Below, piece by piece: positions 44,407 to 53,287 of a DNA stretch of 64,000 bases; positions within the stretch are counted from its first letter, which is position 1, and each line of letters opens with the position of its first letter. Where the stretch lies: contig DLHG01000011.1 of the NCBI GenBank assembly GCA_002483105.1, positions 184,064 through 248,063 of the forward strand, written 5' to 3'. Under the pieces are notes generated by a model, which was given only the letters and a program-made list of their open reading frames with translations, was not told where the DNA came from and made no database searches. Source of the stretch: Bacteroidetes bacterium UBA7674. Lineage in GTDB: Bacteria > Bacteroidota > Bacteroidia > Chitinophagales > Chitinophagaceae. A program made the position numbers and the translations under genes.

Positions 44407-45318
44407 TCACTCATAATGCTCATACTCCCAACCCTTCACAAACTCCCGCTTGCCACCCGTCAGCTCAAACTCCTGTATGGGCAGTCCATTGCTGTTGGTG
44501 ATGATCTCGCCGTTCACGGGCTTTCGCTGCACCCGCTTGCCCGTTTCGCCTGTGTACGACCACGCAGACCGCATGATACGGGCGTTCCCCTTATAGGTGA
44601 TTGTCGTCACCACCCGGATATCCGTCACCCTTTCTGCCTCTTTATAGCCCAATGCCGACACCGAGATAGTCTTCACTTCCTTCCCGTTCTTATACCAGGT
44701 ACTATCCGCGTAGATGGTCTTGTTGTCGCGGATCTTCGTAATATATTCGTGGTCTTTGGTCTTATACGTCTCGATGGTTTCTTTGAGTTCCACCCGGAAG
44801 TTCAGGTTTGGGTATTCGCGCGTCAGTTCCTCCGCTTTCAGGAAAGATGTTCCCCGTGAGTGCGTCACCAGTTGCCGGTGACTCTTATATGTTATGTCCG
44901 TCCTTTTTACATAGGTGGTGTCATTAGCTATAAAGTCGGGCATTTGCTCTATAGAGACAAAACAGGTTACCCTATGTGCGGTGTCATACTGCACTACGAA
45001 TATTTTATACGCTGTATCGCCGGTGCCGGCTAAGCGGTCATAGATCCTGCATATCTCGCCATCTTTGGTAGGTGTGTAAACATATCGCGTGGAGAGTTTT
45101 GCATCGTTACCGATCCTATACTCTTGTAATCGCCCTTTCCGGTCGTATTGGTAGGTGCCGGTCAGCTCGCCCTGTTTGCCTTTTTCTGTTACTTTATACA
45201 CCTTCTTCAGTGCATATTCCGGCTCCCCGGGCAAGTAGTCACTAATGTCATAGCCTTGCCCGAATGACGTTGATATGGATAGCAGAAGAAACAGTAAAGG
45301 GAGTATATAGGTCTTCAT
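44407..45318 (-). CDS. secreted hypothetical protein with YD-like repeats
   Basis: A 303-residue exported protein, signal peptide MKTYILPLLFLLLSISTSFG. The body is a series of beta strands with aromatic/charged turns such as TGTYQYDRKGRLQEYRIG, STRYVYTPTKDG and GNARIMRSAWSYTGETG, recalling YD/RHS-type or antitoxin-MORN-like repeats, and a short C-terminal GLPIQEFELTGGKREFVKGWEYEHYE. No enzyme motif is seen. Family not recognised. GC content is normal for the genome, unlike the block before it. Confidence 0.7.
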   Translation of the reverse strand: MKTYILPLLFLLLSISTSFGQGYDISDYLPGEPEYALKKVYKVTEKGKQGELTGTYQYDRKGRLQEYRIGNDAKLSTRYVYTPTKDGEICRIYDRLAGTGDTAYKIFVVQYDTAHRVTCFVSIEQMPDFIANDTTYVKRTDITYKSHRQLVTHSRGTSFLKAEELTREYPNLNFRVELKETIETYKTKDHEYITKIRDNKTIYADSTWYKNGKEVKTISVSALGYKEAERVTDIRVVTTITYKGNARIMRSAWSYTGETGKRVQRKPVNGEIITNSNGLPIQEFELTGGKREFVKGWEYEHYE

Positions 45319-45496
45319 CTACTGCAAATTAGTAAAAACATCTTCCGTTGTCAAAACCAACGTTAGGACTGGTCTTCCCAACAAATCGACGGTGTATCCA
45401 AGCTCGTGATTGACGGATGAAAAGTAAAGGAAGCGGGCTGCTTTTTTGTGAAGTGCTTGCCTGGAGAGGAGTTTAGTGTTTGAAAGGTGAATATAG

Positions 45497-45577
45497 CTTC
45501 CAGAAAAGTAAATACAGGTTCCAGCAACGGTTCATTTTACTTACAGAAAAGTACATTTTTCTTCCACAAAAGTGCAT
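45497..45577. repeat. three 17-bp direct repeats after the terminase-like gene
   Basis: cttccagaaaagtaaat (45497), cttacagaaaagtacat (45540) and cttccacaaaagtgcat (45561) share CTTnCAnAAAAGTnnAT. They lie directly after the stop codon of 45581-46006. The rest of 45319-45580 shows no gene. Confidence 0.6.
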
Positions 45578-45580
45578 TTT

Positions 45581-46006
45581 CTATTGGGGAATGGAAGTTT
45601 GTGGAGTTTTGGTTTCGGGTGGTGTAGTTTCGAGGCCGGGTGGGACGATCAGTTCGTAGTCGTGTGATACGCTGCGCCATCCATCCTTTATATTGTCCCA
45701 GGCATTGATCAGCCCGATGATGCGTGTGCGCGCATCGAGTTCTTCTTTGGTGGGAAAACGCAGGGCGGGTTCGCGCTTGCTGATGTTGAGGGAGATGACG
45801 CGGAGCTCTTCGTAGAGGCGATGTATCTCGACCTGTGAGGAATGGAAGTTGGCTTTCTTGATGGCTCTCCAGTTGCCCTCGATAGCCCAGGTGGATACTG
45901 TCTTCTCGGAAACGCCTAGTTCTCTTGCGATCTGGCATTGTCTCCATGCTGTGGTGAAATAGAGTTCGCGTGCTCTTTCTTTTTCGTTTTCTTTAGTGTT
46001 TGACAT
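45581..46006 (-). CDS. terminase small subunit-like HTH protein
   Basis: A 141-residue protein. ELYFTTAWRQCQIARELGVSEKTVSTWAIEGNWRAIKKANF is a helix-turn-helix like that of phage terminase small subunits (gpP-type/DUF1804-like), followed by a helical coil and a Pro/Thr-rich tail. No other phage gene lies nearby, so it is an isolated member of a family that is found alone in many Bacteroidota genomes. The upstream region contains a near-consensus box and repeat inserts; the shared promoter with the relic at 44153-44356 suggests duplication. Confidence 0.75.
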   Translation of the reverse strand: MSNTKENEKERARELYFTTAWRQCQIARELGVSEKTVSTWAIEGNWRAIKKANFHSSQVEIHRLYEELRVISLNISKREPALRFPTKEELDARTRIIGLINAWDNIKDGWRSVSHDYELIVPPGLETTPPETKTPQTSIPQ

Positions 46007-46082
46007 ATGATTGGAGTTTTAAGGTTTGAACCGGGATTAGGTTGGATTTATCGGATTAGCCGGGGCTGTCTGAACTGGAATT

Positions 46083-46128
46083 ACCACCTCCCCCTTCGGG
46101 TACTCCTCCTTGAAAAAAGGAGGAGAGT
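46083..46128. repeat. 46-bp repeat, inverted copy of 40711-40756
   Basis: Matches the unit at 40711-40756 in reverse orientation at 45 of 46 positions, and forms a hairpin with arms ctcctccttt and aaggaggag. It sits in the 5' leader of the terminase-like gene, next to a 'gtctgaactggaatt' unit shared with 37642-37720. Confidence 0.8.
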
Positions 46129-46162
46129 TGCGGGATTTATGATTGACCCGGCTCCATAGATA

Positions 46163-46210
46163 GATTGTAAAGGTACGAAGGTGGTGCCGTGTGGAGAAAA
46201 AGACATATCC
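46163..46210 (-). promoter_or_regulatory. shared promoter-like block of terminase-like gene
   Basis: 48-base block nearly repeated at 44153-44200. On the minus strand TACCTTTA (46175-46168) is one base off the TAnnTTTG box; the relic copy has TAACTTTA. Confidence 0.45.
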
Positions 46211-46369
46211 ACATAGGATACACATGAGGTGGTGGGTAGCTTCAAAAACGGAAGTTGGTTCGCTCTTTGTCTTCATCGCAGCTTTTCAACAGCCTTTCGA
46301 CGGGGCTCAGGGGGACAACGCTATTGAGTTTAGATTGTTTCATTCTTCGCAATGACACGAGTAAAAACA

Positions 46370-46403
46370 AAAAAGCCGCCCCAACAAATCGGGACGGCTT
46401 TTT
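46370..46403 (-). terminator. terminator of the T9SS endonuclease gene
   Basis: Arms aaaaagccgcccc and gggacggcttttt pair with one mismatch and a T-run on the minus strand, 26 bases past the stop. Confidence 0.7.
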
Positions 46404-46428
46404 GCAAATGTTTTTTTTTACCCTCATT

Positions 46429-48522
46429 CTAATTGATCACGATCTTATACACCTCATTCAGCTGAACGGCCTTCAGGTAATAAACTCCCGGAGTTAAACC
46501 CGATACATCAAAAGGCGTGGTTTCTCCTTCATTCAGGCGTAAGGTCGATTGCCTGATGCTCCTGCCACTTACATCATATAGATTAAAGTTAACAGGCTCA
46601 CTACTCGTAGTATGCGAGCTGATGAATAGCATATCGTGTGTGGGATTAGGATAAATGTGCACACTTTGCGCTGTTCTTGTCAGGGTATAGTTGATGCTCG
46701 TGCTTTTTGCGCCGCTTGTGGTGGCTTTCAGCTTCACTACTACAGGCAGGTGGTCGGAAGCATCATGCAAGGCAGATGCAATCGTAGAAGAATACATGCT
46801 ATATGGTGGGGTATTCAATGCCTGGTTGTAGTGCAGACCGTCATTGCCATATGCTTTATACGTACTGCTCACTATATCCACACCACCCGGTGTTGTGATG
46901 GCAGAGGAAAATAAGAACATATCAAAGCGGTCATCCAGTCCACCAGTAGCACCACCACCAAATGAGGCAGTACGCGGAGATTGCGTATGGTTGATCGCAT
47001 AAGAGGAATTATTCCATGTACCACTCATGCTGATGATGTCATTGAATTTTCCATTAACGTTGCTGCCATTTGAAATGAGGTTTTGATAAGCCTGCTCTGA
47101 AGAACCGTAGATATTAAAATCACCACAAACCATAAAGTATTTACCCGCTCCCAGTGCATTGGTTACAGTACGTAAAGTGGCGGCCTCACTGGCACGTTGA
47201 GCTTCGTCAGAAGCCGTATTGCTCGCTTTCAGGTGTACAGAATATACGATCAATGTATCACCAGATGGTATATAACGGAGTTTGAATTGGTTGATATCCC
47301 TCAGAGATGTGCTGATAGCTGTATTATTGATGAACTGGAATTTTGCACTTTTATAGAAGATGCCATTGTCTGAATCAGGGCCATCTATAAAGGTTCCTGA
47401 ACTATAAGTTGATGTTGTATAGTTCAATACATTGTTAAGAAAATTGGTGACACCCGTAGAGCTGGAAAGTTCCTGTACTACCAGCAGGTCCGGTTGTACA
47501 TCGTTTACGATGGTGCGGTATGAAGGTTCACGCGAGGAGCCTGTACTGCCCGGATAATTTAATAGGTTGTAGGTCATCACCGTAAATTCTGTTTCTTCAG
47601 GTTCGGTCTCCTGTGATGTTTCAAAGCTGGTAGATGCCCAGCCGGAAAATGTACTTCCCGCACATACGCTGCGCACGTGAATATAATAAGTAGTATTAGG
47701 CGTTAGTCCGGATGCTGCATAGAAAGTTGTAGCAGTATTAGTACCCGATGAAGGTGGGGTTGCAGACGTGGTGACAGCATACTCATATGATAAAGCCCCG
47801 GTAGTTGCGCCCCAGCTCAGGTTGGCGTCTGTAGTAGTGATACCCGATGCTGTTAAGCCAGCGGGTGTATTACATGTGCCGCCGACGGTACTGATACTGA
47901 TATCATCTACTGATATTTTATCTCTCGATCCGCTGGCCCCGGCTGATTCCCAGTATATCCATCTTATCTGTACTACCGCCTGGTTCTCGGCTGCAACCGG
48001 TAGTGTCTCTGTAAAGATTCCGGAAGTATGTCCGTTTGCTTTGCCTGCACTGGTATAGGTAGATGTTGTACCAACATCTGTAAAGCTCCCGGCTGTTCCT
48101 ATTCTATATTGTAGTGCAATGCTGTTATCGCGCGCGGATTGATTAAATATTGTTTTGCATATCCATGATACAGAAATATTTGTCTGGCCTGTAGTGTTTA
48201 TCGCTACCACCACAGCACCTGAAGCATTTACTGAAGATGCTAACATGCCAATGCCATCAGCCCCCAGGTGATACCAGCCACCTGTTATTGATCCGGGTGT
48301 GCTGCCCTGGTTAGGAAGGTCGGCACTTGCAACTGAAACCGTGCGACTGGTTTGAATAGTGGAGAACTTATGCACCGCTACCCCTGTCGGCAATGTTGCG
48401 CTGCTCTGACTGTTCAAGGTGAATGGTAAGGATACTGCTGATGGATTCGTTTGGGCACGTGTTTGCGCCGGCGACATACATAACAAACCTACTGTAGTAA
48501 TGAGTGAAAAGATACTTTTCAT
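46429..48522 (-). CDS. secreted endonuclease/exonuclease/phosphatase protein with T9SS sorting domain
   Basis: A 697-residue secreted protein. After the signal peptide (about 1-23, ending AQT) comes an N-terminal jelly-roll-like domain (to about 210), a fibronectin type III domain (CNTPAGLTASGITTTDANLSWGA), then an endonuclease/exonuclease/phosphatase domain: FTVMTYNLLNYPG, LLVVQELSS (catalytic Glu), YSVHLKASNT, FMVCGDFNIYG and DASDHLPVVVKL, all hallmark motifs of the DNase I-like fold. The C-terminal 85 residues (VHIYPNPTHDMLF) are a type A sorting domain for the type IX secretion system. It may degrade extracellular DNA or act on phospho-substrates. Confidence 0.93.
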   Translation of the reverse strand: MKSIFSLITTVGLLCMSPAQTRAQTNPSAVSLPFTLNSQSSATLPTGVAVHKFSTIQTSRTVSVASADLPNQGSTPGSITGGWYHLGADGIGMLASSVNASGAVVVAINTTGQTNISVSWICKTIFNQSARDNSIALQYRIGTAGSFTDVGTTSTYTSAGKANGHTSGIFTETLPVAAENQAVVQIRWIYWESAGASGSRDKISVDDISISTVGGTCNTPAGLTASGITTTDANLSWGATTGALSYEYAVTTSATPPSSGTNTATTFYAASGLTPNTTYYIHVRSVCAGSTFSGWASTSFETSQETEPEETEFTVMTYNLLNYPGSTGSSREPSYRTIVNDVQPDLLVVQELSSSTGVTNFLNNVLNYTTSTYSSGTFIDGPDSDNGIFYKSAKFQFINNTAISTSLRDINQFKLRYIPSGDTLIVYSVHLKASNTASDEAQRASEAATLRTVTNALGAGKYFMVCGDFNIYGSSEQAYQNLISNGSNVNGKFNDIISMSGTWNNSSYAINHTQSPRTASFGGGATGGLDDRFDMFLFSSAITTPGGVDIVSSTYKAYGNDGLHYNQALNTPPYSMYSSTIASALHDASDHLPVVVKLKATTSGAKSTSINYTLTRTAQSVHIYPNPTHDMLFISSHTTSSEPVNFNLYDVSGRSIRQSTLRLNEGETTPFDVSGLTPGVYYLKAVQLNEVYKIVIN

Positions 48523-48833
48523 AGATAAACCGTTTAGTTCTCTATAAAAGTATAGTAATACTTATCTGCCGAAATTGGTTGGTGTTATGTTTACAACCCT
48601 GTTATACACTTCCCGGATAGCGAGTAACGAAATTGTAAATCACACGTTTTTTTTTGTTGATATCGCATTTCTTATGTTAAAGTTTTTCTTATAATTAATA
48701 TTAAAAACTGCAGCTTGCAGTTATTTTTTTGTTACGATCAGCGTTCCTGTGTTTATTCAGTGCACACATACCCACGCACAAAAAAGCCGTCCCCAAACAT
48801 CAGGACGGCTCTTTAAATATCTAAACATCAAAA
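48523..48833. other. AT-rich spacer
   Basis: 311 bases without a gene. It holds the putative promoter region of the T9SS endonuclease gene, a small palindrome aagtatagtaatactt (48548-48563), and on the right the terminator of the PepSY-like gene. Confidence 0.5.
48781..48810 (-). terminator. terminator of the PepSY-like gene
   Basis: Arms aaaaagccgtcc (48781-48792) and ggacggct (48803-48810), 24 bases past the stop codon on the minus strand. Confidence 0.7.
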
Positions 48834-49106
48834 CTACTCCTCCTTCACAAAACTCCCGTTCTCTTCAAAGAACGCTTCCTTACCCTTGCCATCCAGCTTA
48901 AAGCCGATCTCATATTCCACCTTACCATCTTCGGTTTCCTTTTCCCATTTCACATCAGTAGCCGTAGGATACTTTGTAGCAAAAGCCTCTTTCACTGCAG
49001 CAGGCACCTGTGCCTCGTCCAGGAATTCTTCTTGTTTCTCTCCGCTTGAGCAAGCCGTCATAAATGTAGCTGAGAACAAGCTCAGGCAAATGATCATCTT
49101 CTTCAT
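48834..49106 (-). CDS. PepSY-like small lipoprotein
   Basis: A 90-residue lipoprotein: leader MKKMIICLSLFSATFMTA and lipobox Cys19. The mature part VPAAVKEAFATKYPTATDVKWEKETEDGKVEYEIGFKLDGK is a single PepSY-like unit (the family's A-x-K-x-x-Y/F-P-x-A-x-x-V-x-W-x-K pattern). Members inhibit or sense periplasmic proteases or beta-lactam-type targets; here the role is unknown. It ends in a hairpin terminator. Confidence 0.85.
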   Translation of the reverse strand: MKKMIICLSLFSATFMTACSSGEKQEEFLDEAQVPAAVKEAFATKYPTATDVKWEKETEDGKVEYEIGFKLDGKGKEAFFEENGSFVKEE

Positions 49107-49354
49107 CTATCAAAGTTTTAAAAGTAAAAATTTAGTGTCGTAGTATCCGTTCCGGAATACTGCCCGAATGTACTATTTCCTGCTAAAACGCATTTTCATA
49201 TTCGGGAACTTGTGCCTAAGCTCATTTGTCACCTTTTTTTATAAGGGAAGCTTGTGCACAGTATGATAATTTGTTTATTGTCAACTTACCCGATAGTCTT
49301 ACTCCAAAGATCACGCATTTAAAATACGGTAAGGAAACACCTTAAAAATAAAAA

Positions 49355-49375
49355 TGGCGAGTTATTAGCTCGCCA
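49355..49375 (-). terminator. terminator of the DinB gene
   Basis: Arms tggcgag and ctcgcca, followed on the minus strand by a T-run. The rest of 49107-49388 shows no gene. Confidence 0.7.
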
Positions 49376-49388
49376 CAAAAATATTTGA

Positions 49389-49883
49389 CTAATCATATTT
49401 CATTGCCGGGTAATCCAGCAATCTGCGCCACAGGGCAAGTTGGCCTATCATGCTTGCTTCACGGTATATGGTAAAGGAGACCGTGTCGTGCCAGGTCATT
49501 TTCATAAAACCCATGTCCAGTTCACTATCCAGTTTTTTATCGTCTAATGCTATCAGTGCTTCGCGTGCAAAGGGTGTTACTTTGTTCCAGTCCCGGAGGT
49601 ACGTATCAATAGTAGGGTAGTTGGCGTTCTCATTTATTCCCTTGTTATTCTCAAACAGTTCAGCATTGGTTTGCTTCATTTCGGGATGCGTTTCAGAGAC
49701 CATCATATATCGCTGTGCTACCAGTGCGCCGGTAAGCCATGCCATATGATTAGCTTTTGTATCGAGACGCCTGTACATATCTTGCTCTGAAATGCCATCA
49801 AGTGCACGGCTAAGAAAACCTGTATGCAAGTCGAACAAGGCGAGTAATCCTTCTGTTCTTGTGCTGGCTGTTTTAGTGGTCAT
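49389..49883 (-). CDS. DinB family protein
   Basis: A 164-residue four-helix-bundle protein of the DinB/DfsB family: TEGLLALFDLHTGFLSRALDGISEQDMYRRLDTKANHMAWLTGALVAQRYMMV. The usual metal-binding His triad is present in part (HMAW, and the C-terminal EASMIGQLALWRRLL region, where the typical H-x3-H is reduced to GQL). Members can be thiol-dependent transferases or metal-binding proteins of unknown role. A single gene, ended by a hairpin. Confidence 0.8.
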   Translation of the reverse strand: MTTKTASTRTEGLLALFDLHTGFLSRALDGISEQDMYRRLDTKANHMAWLTGALVAQRYMMVSETHPEMKQTNAELFENNKGINENANYPTIDTYLRDWNKVTPFAREALIALDDKKLDSELDMGFMKMTWHDTVSFTIYREASMIGQLALWRRLLDYPAMKYD

Positions 49884-49977
49884 ATCTTGAGTGATTTATT
49901 TATTCCAAAGCTAGGATATCCATTACTTTGATAGAGGGCTCCAAACTGACAAACTAAGGGGGTAATTGCGACAACGT

Positions 49978-50781
49978 TTACTGGTTGTAATACTCCATTG
50001 CTTTAGGCAGATGGCTTTGTATATCCTCAATACGTTGTTGGTCGCTTGGGTGTGTGCTCAGTAATACAAAGGTACCACCGCCGCCTTGCGCCGACATCTT
50101 TTCCCAGAATGTCACCGCCGCATTTGGATTATAATTAGCAACTGCCATATAGTACAAACCAGCTTCATCAGACTCTGATTCGTGCTTGCGTGAGTATGAC
50201 AGCGTTCCTAATGTAGAACCTACACCGTACACAGTATTAAACAACTGTTGTGTTTCAGCAGGCTTTGATGAGAGCAGGGTAGAAAGGGCAGTGCCACCAT
50301 ATTGCACCAGCAATTCCTGGCTCATGCGTTCGTTACCATGTCTTAGTACGGCATGAGCTATTTCATGACCTATTACTACTGCCAGTTCATCATCTGATTC
50401 GGTAAGTGCCAGTAACCCGCTATACACCACTATTTTGCCACCGGGCATACACCAGGCATTTACTTCAGGGCTATTGACGAGATTGAATTCCCATTGGAAC
50501 CCGTTTATCTTATCACTCTGTCCCACATCTGCGAGATACTGCTGTACTCCGGCTATTACATTGGCGGATACGGTCTGCACTCTTAGCGCCTCCGGTGTAC
50601 CGGTAACCGGTGGGTTTTGCGATAAAAAATTGCCATATTCCTGTAAAGCCATGCTGGACAGGGTAGCGTCATCCACAAGATTCAACGCGCTACGTCCACT
50701 TGCATTTTTCTTGCAAGCGTAAAAAGTTGTCGCCATGGCCAAAAGACCAAGTACAGCGGCAAAAACATATACCTTTTTCAT
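49978..50781 (-). CDS. M48 family metallopeptidase, lipoprotein
   Basis: A 267-residue zinc peptidase anchored as lipoprotein: leader MKKVYVFAAVLGLLAMA and lipobox TFYA-C23. The zinc site is VVIGHEIAHAVLRHG with H139-E140-x2-H143, and the third ligand region is SRKHESESDEAGLYYM. PGGKIVVYSGLLAL precedes, as in BepA/Oma1-like M48 proteins that maintain the outer membrane. A full, likely active enzyme at the periplasmic side. Single gene. Confidence 0.93.
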   Translation of the reverse strand: MKKVYVFAAVLGLLAMATTFYACKKNASGRSALNLVDDATLSSMALQEYGNFLSQNPPVTGTPEALRVQTVSANVIAGVQQYLADVGQSDKINGFQWEFNLVNSPEVNAWCMPGGKIVVYSGLLALTESDDELAVVIGHEIAHAVLRHGNERMSQELLVQYGGTALSTLLSSKPAETQQLFNTVYGVGSTLGTLSYSRKHESESDEAGLYYMAVANYNPNAAVTFWEKMSAQGGGGTFVLLSTHPSDQQRIEDIQSHLPKAMEYYNQ

Positions 50782-50947
50782 AAATTGTTATTATATAAGA
50801 GGCAAGATAACAATTTCGTACCACGAGGGTTGAAAAGGCATAAGCAGGCCTCCTGCACCAGGCAGAATGCATGCCTGCGCCAACGATAGCCTCCTATCAA
50901 AATATACTGACATATTTGTAACTTGTGAAGCCCATACCTACAAAAAG

Positions 50948-51184
50948 ATGAAGAAACAATATACCCTCACTGCCATCGTACTGGCTTTTGTTCTTCCGGC
51001 TTGTAATTCCAGTTGGGAATGTACCTGTGTTACGAACGAGAAGACATCAGGGATGGAGGAGCAGTCTACCAAGGTGAGTACAATACCAGGACCAAAGCAG
51101 CATGCCAGGAATGTCTGCGATACCGGAACTACTTCTTATAGCAGTACCGCATATAGTTATAGTACTGTTTGTACCTTGAAGTAG
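50948..51184 (+). CDS. small lipoprotein
   Basis: A 78-residue lipoprotein. Start taken at ATG 50948 (MKKQYTLTAIVLAFVLPA, lipobox Cys19); the open frame upstream to 50867 runs over a repeat-like region. Mature part: SSWECTCVTNEKTS, later ARNVCDTGTTSYSS and a Ser/Tyr/Thr-rich end with three more cysteines. No family recognised, but the CxC pattern resembles the small lipoprotein at 54382-54612 (YTCNCLDK). Flanked by two similar short motifs (tgcatgcctgcgccaac at 50871 and 51233, one base differing). Confidence 0.65.
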   Translation: MKKQYTLTAIVLAFVLPACNSSWECTCVTNEKTSGMEEQSTKVSTIPGPKQHARNVCDTGTTSYSSTAYSYSTVCTLK

Positions 51185-51267
51185 TAAATTTTCAAACGAG
51201 ACGAAATAGGATTTGTTGTCACAAGCAAGCTTGCTGCATGCTTGCGCCAACAAATAAAATGAGCTAT

Positions 51268-51477
51268 TTATGGATTGTCATCGCCGTCGCCATTGCTGTT
51301 ATTCGGATTGTCGTCGGCGCCATTGTGATTTCCATTGTCGTCACCATTGCCATTACTGTTGTGTGGATTGTCGTCAATACTGTTTGATGAGTGTGAGCCG
51401 GACGGGTAGAGGCTTGATTTGGTGCACGATGCGGCTGATAACGCTATCAGCATAACAAATACGAGTGTCTTTTTCAT
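51268..51477 (-). CDS. small lipoprotein with Asp/Asn/Gly-rich repeat tail
   Basis: A 69-residue lipoprotein: leader MKKTLVFVMLIALSAAS and lipobox Cys18. From residue 35 to the end it is made only of D, N, G, S, P, H and A in two near copies of DDNPxNSNGxGDDN. The codon pattern is repetitive too (gattgtcgtc...ccattg). Such acidic tails bind calcium or water weakly, but no function can be given. Its existence as a gene rests on the clear signal/lipobox. Confidence 0.6.
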   Translation of the reverse strand: MKKTLVFVMLIALSAASCTKSSLYPSGSHSSNSIDDNPHNSNGNGDDNGNHNGADDNPNNSNGDGDDNP

Positions 51478-51670
51478 AATTACTGCTTTTTCAGTTGTGT
51501 GTATGTTACTGAAAGTAAATGTAGGAAGCAGTTTTATTAATTATGTTTCGAAGAGTACAGGCAGGAATTATTGAACGATGGAACGAGAAAATGTAGGTAT
51601 GAAGCATTAGAAGCTATTACTTATTTCATGTATTCCGTGAAATTACGTGTGTTTAGCGTATGAGCTTTTG

Positions 51671-52258
51671 CTAAAACAAAACCAGTTGCTCTGCCATTCC
51701 TTTTAGCGGGAACTCGTGTATCACTTCCCAGTTGTAGCCGTTGTGTTTCCATAGATAGAACGCGTTGCAATCGAAACCGTCTTTAAAGCGGCGTTTAGAA
51801 TAATCTTCTTTTATCCATGGGAAGGCGTCGGGGGGTATGTCGCGGTAGCCGATGGTGATGTGTGGTTTATAACTACGCCTCGGTATATCGAAATCATAAT
51901 GACGCCTCATCCTGTTCAGAAAGCCATCACGCAGTACATTCAGCTTTTGGTTCTTTAACACGTTAATATATACTAAGGGATTTATGGGATTCTCAAAGAA
52001 ACCAAAGTCCTGCAGCTCAATAGGGAAACTGTTTTGCTGTGCTGCCCAATCTTGTAAAGAATACATTTTATCTTCAAACAACGGAGCAATATCATTGTCT
52101 ATAAAGAACGGATCCAGCAGCGTGATATGCACCGGTGGCTTTAGTGCTTTTGTAAAGCTATAGTTCTCGGCAAATCCCAGTCTGTGATCGTGAATCTCCA
52201 ATGCTTTTGTTTCGGGCGGCATGAAAGCGAACATGTACAAAGTGCGTGACTGTCTCAT
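51671..52258 (-). CDS. 2'-5' RNA ligase family (2H phosphoesterase) protein
   Basis: A 195-residue protein with the two H-x-T motifs of the 2H phosphoesterase superfamily: H44-I-T46 in PVHITLLDPF and H133-I-T135 in KPHITIGYRD. This is the fold of ThpR, LigT and cyclic phosphodiesterases, acting on 2',3'-cyclic phosphates or 2'-5' bonds. Which substrate is used is unknown. Cytoplasmic, single gene; the 192-base gap on the left shows nothing further. Confidence 0.9.
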   Translation of the reverse strand: MRQSRTLYMFAFMPPETKALEIHDHRLGFAENYSFTKALKPPVHITLLDPFFIDNDIAPLFEDKMYSLQDWAAQQNSFPIELQDFGFFENPINPLVYINVLKNQKLNVLRDGFLNRMRRHYDFDIPRRSYKPHITIGYRDIPPDAFPWIKEDYSKRRFKDGFDCNAFYLWKHNGYNWEVIHEFPLKGMAEQLVLF

Positions 52259-52540
52259 AATGTGAAAGTAGGGAGGGGAAGGATAGATTGGGTGGAAATG
52301 TGGATATGTTGTGGAGCTGTTATTCGTTCATCGTTTGCCAATGACACCCGGTGCTTCATTCTATTTTTAAATCGCCCTTATCATTTATCTTTCTATTAAC
52401 ATAAATAGTACTATCTTAGAAGAGTTACCATTGTAACATATCAAGTAATATTTCAATTCTGTGGCGGCGAGTGATCCTGTGTGCGTTTAGAGTTTAAGCT
52501 TTTTCTTGATGCAGTAAATTCATTTTAAAGCAAAACTATT

Positions 52541-53227
52541 ATGCTTATTTTATCCATCAGTATGTACTATTGGGTGCGCTATAACCGCCTTCCCATTAAG
52601 GAAATACGTTCGCTTGTTGCCAATTCATTCAAGACAGTATTATTGTTGCTGCCCTTGCTTTTGTTCAACTCCTTTGCATCTGCCGGAGGAAAATGGGAAT
52701 TGAAAAAAGACAGCGACGGAATAAAGATATTCACCTCCGGCATTGCCAACTCTGACGTAAAAGCGCTGAGAGCGGAGCTGACAACGAAGGGCACGCCCGC
52801 GCAACTGGCCGCCATCCTTATGAATGTAGGCAAACAAAAGGACTGGGTATATAGTACGGAGTCATCGTCGGTAGTGAAATATATCAGCAATACAGAGCTG
52901 ATATACTATAGTGAGAAAGACATGCCATGGCCGGTAACCAATCGCGATGCAGTGATGCGGATAAAAATAGATGAGCACCCGACCACCCATGTAATGACAG
53001 TAAAGGTGACTACGGTAAATAACATGGTAGCTGCGAAAAAAGATATAATAAGGGTTCCTTCCTCTACTGTGACCTGGGTAGTGACCCCCACGAGCAGCAA
53101 CAGCATGAAAATAGTGTATGAAGCGCAATTGGACCCGGGCGGATCTGTACCAGCATGGGTGGTGAATATGTTTACTACCAAAGGCCCGTTTGAGACTTTT
53201 AAGAAGCTAAAAGGGATGCTAGGGTAA
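52541..53227 (+). CDS. START-domain lipid-binding-like protein
   Basis: A 228-residue exported protein with a membrane/leader segment near residues 30-49 (VLLLLPLLLFNSFASA), so the true start may be later than 52541 (for example ATG 52562). The rest is one START-type domain: WELKKDSDGIKIFTSGI, VLLMNVGKQKDWVYSTESS-like helix region, MPWPVTNRDAVMRIKI and PTTHVMTVKVTTVNN, ending PAWVVNMFTTKGPFETFKKLKGML, which matches the family from plants to Bacteroidota. It probably binds a lipid or other hydrophobic ligand. Ended by a shared terminator. Confidence 0.87.
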   Translation: MLILSISMYYWVRYNRLPIKEIRSLVANSFKTVLLLLPLLLFNSFASAGGKWELKKDSDGIKIFTSGIANSDVKALRAELTTKGTPAQLAAILMNVGKQKDWVYSTESSSVVKYISNTELIYYSEKDMPWPVTNRDAVMRIKIDEHPTTHVMTVKVTTVNNMVAAKKDIIRVPSSTVTWVVTPTSSNSMKIVYEAQLDPGGSVPAWVVNMFTTKGPFETFKKLKGMLG

Positions 53228-53248
53228 CACGCGAGTGTACACATTCCC

Positions 53249-53286
53249 AAAACTCAACGCACCGCTATTGCGGTGCGTTGAGTTTT
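53249..53286. terminator. bidirectional terminator
   Basis: Perfect 17-bp stem, arms 53249-53265 and 53270-53286, loop tatt, between the convergent START and outer-membrane genes. Degenerate copies of the same stem recur inside the mosaic repeats at 55943-55980 and 59991-60030. Confidence 0.9.
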
Positions 53287-53287
53287 C

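Noticed and set aside
44407..45318. RHS-type toxin
   Set aside because: YD-like turns exist, but the protein is short, has no RHS core repeat number and no toxin domain or immunity gene.
45497..45577. Possible mini CRISPR array
   Set aside because: 17-bp imperfect units with unequal spacing (43 and 21 bases) and no cas genes.
45581..46006. Prophage
   Set aside because: Only a terminase-small-subunit-like gene is present; no large subunit, portal, capsid, tail or integrase gene nearby.
46037..46276. Minus-strand open frame of 79 residues upstream of the terminase-like gene
   Set aside because: Covers the promoter-like block and the repeat at 46083-46128; shared residues with the 44072 frame reflect DNA homology of promoters, not a protein.
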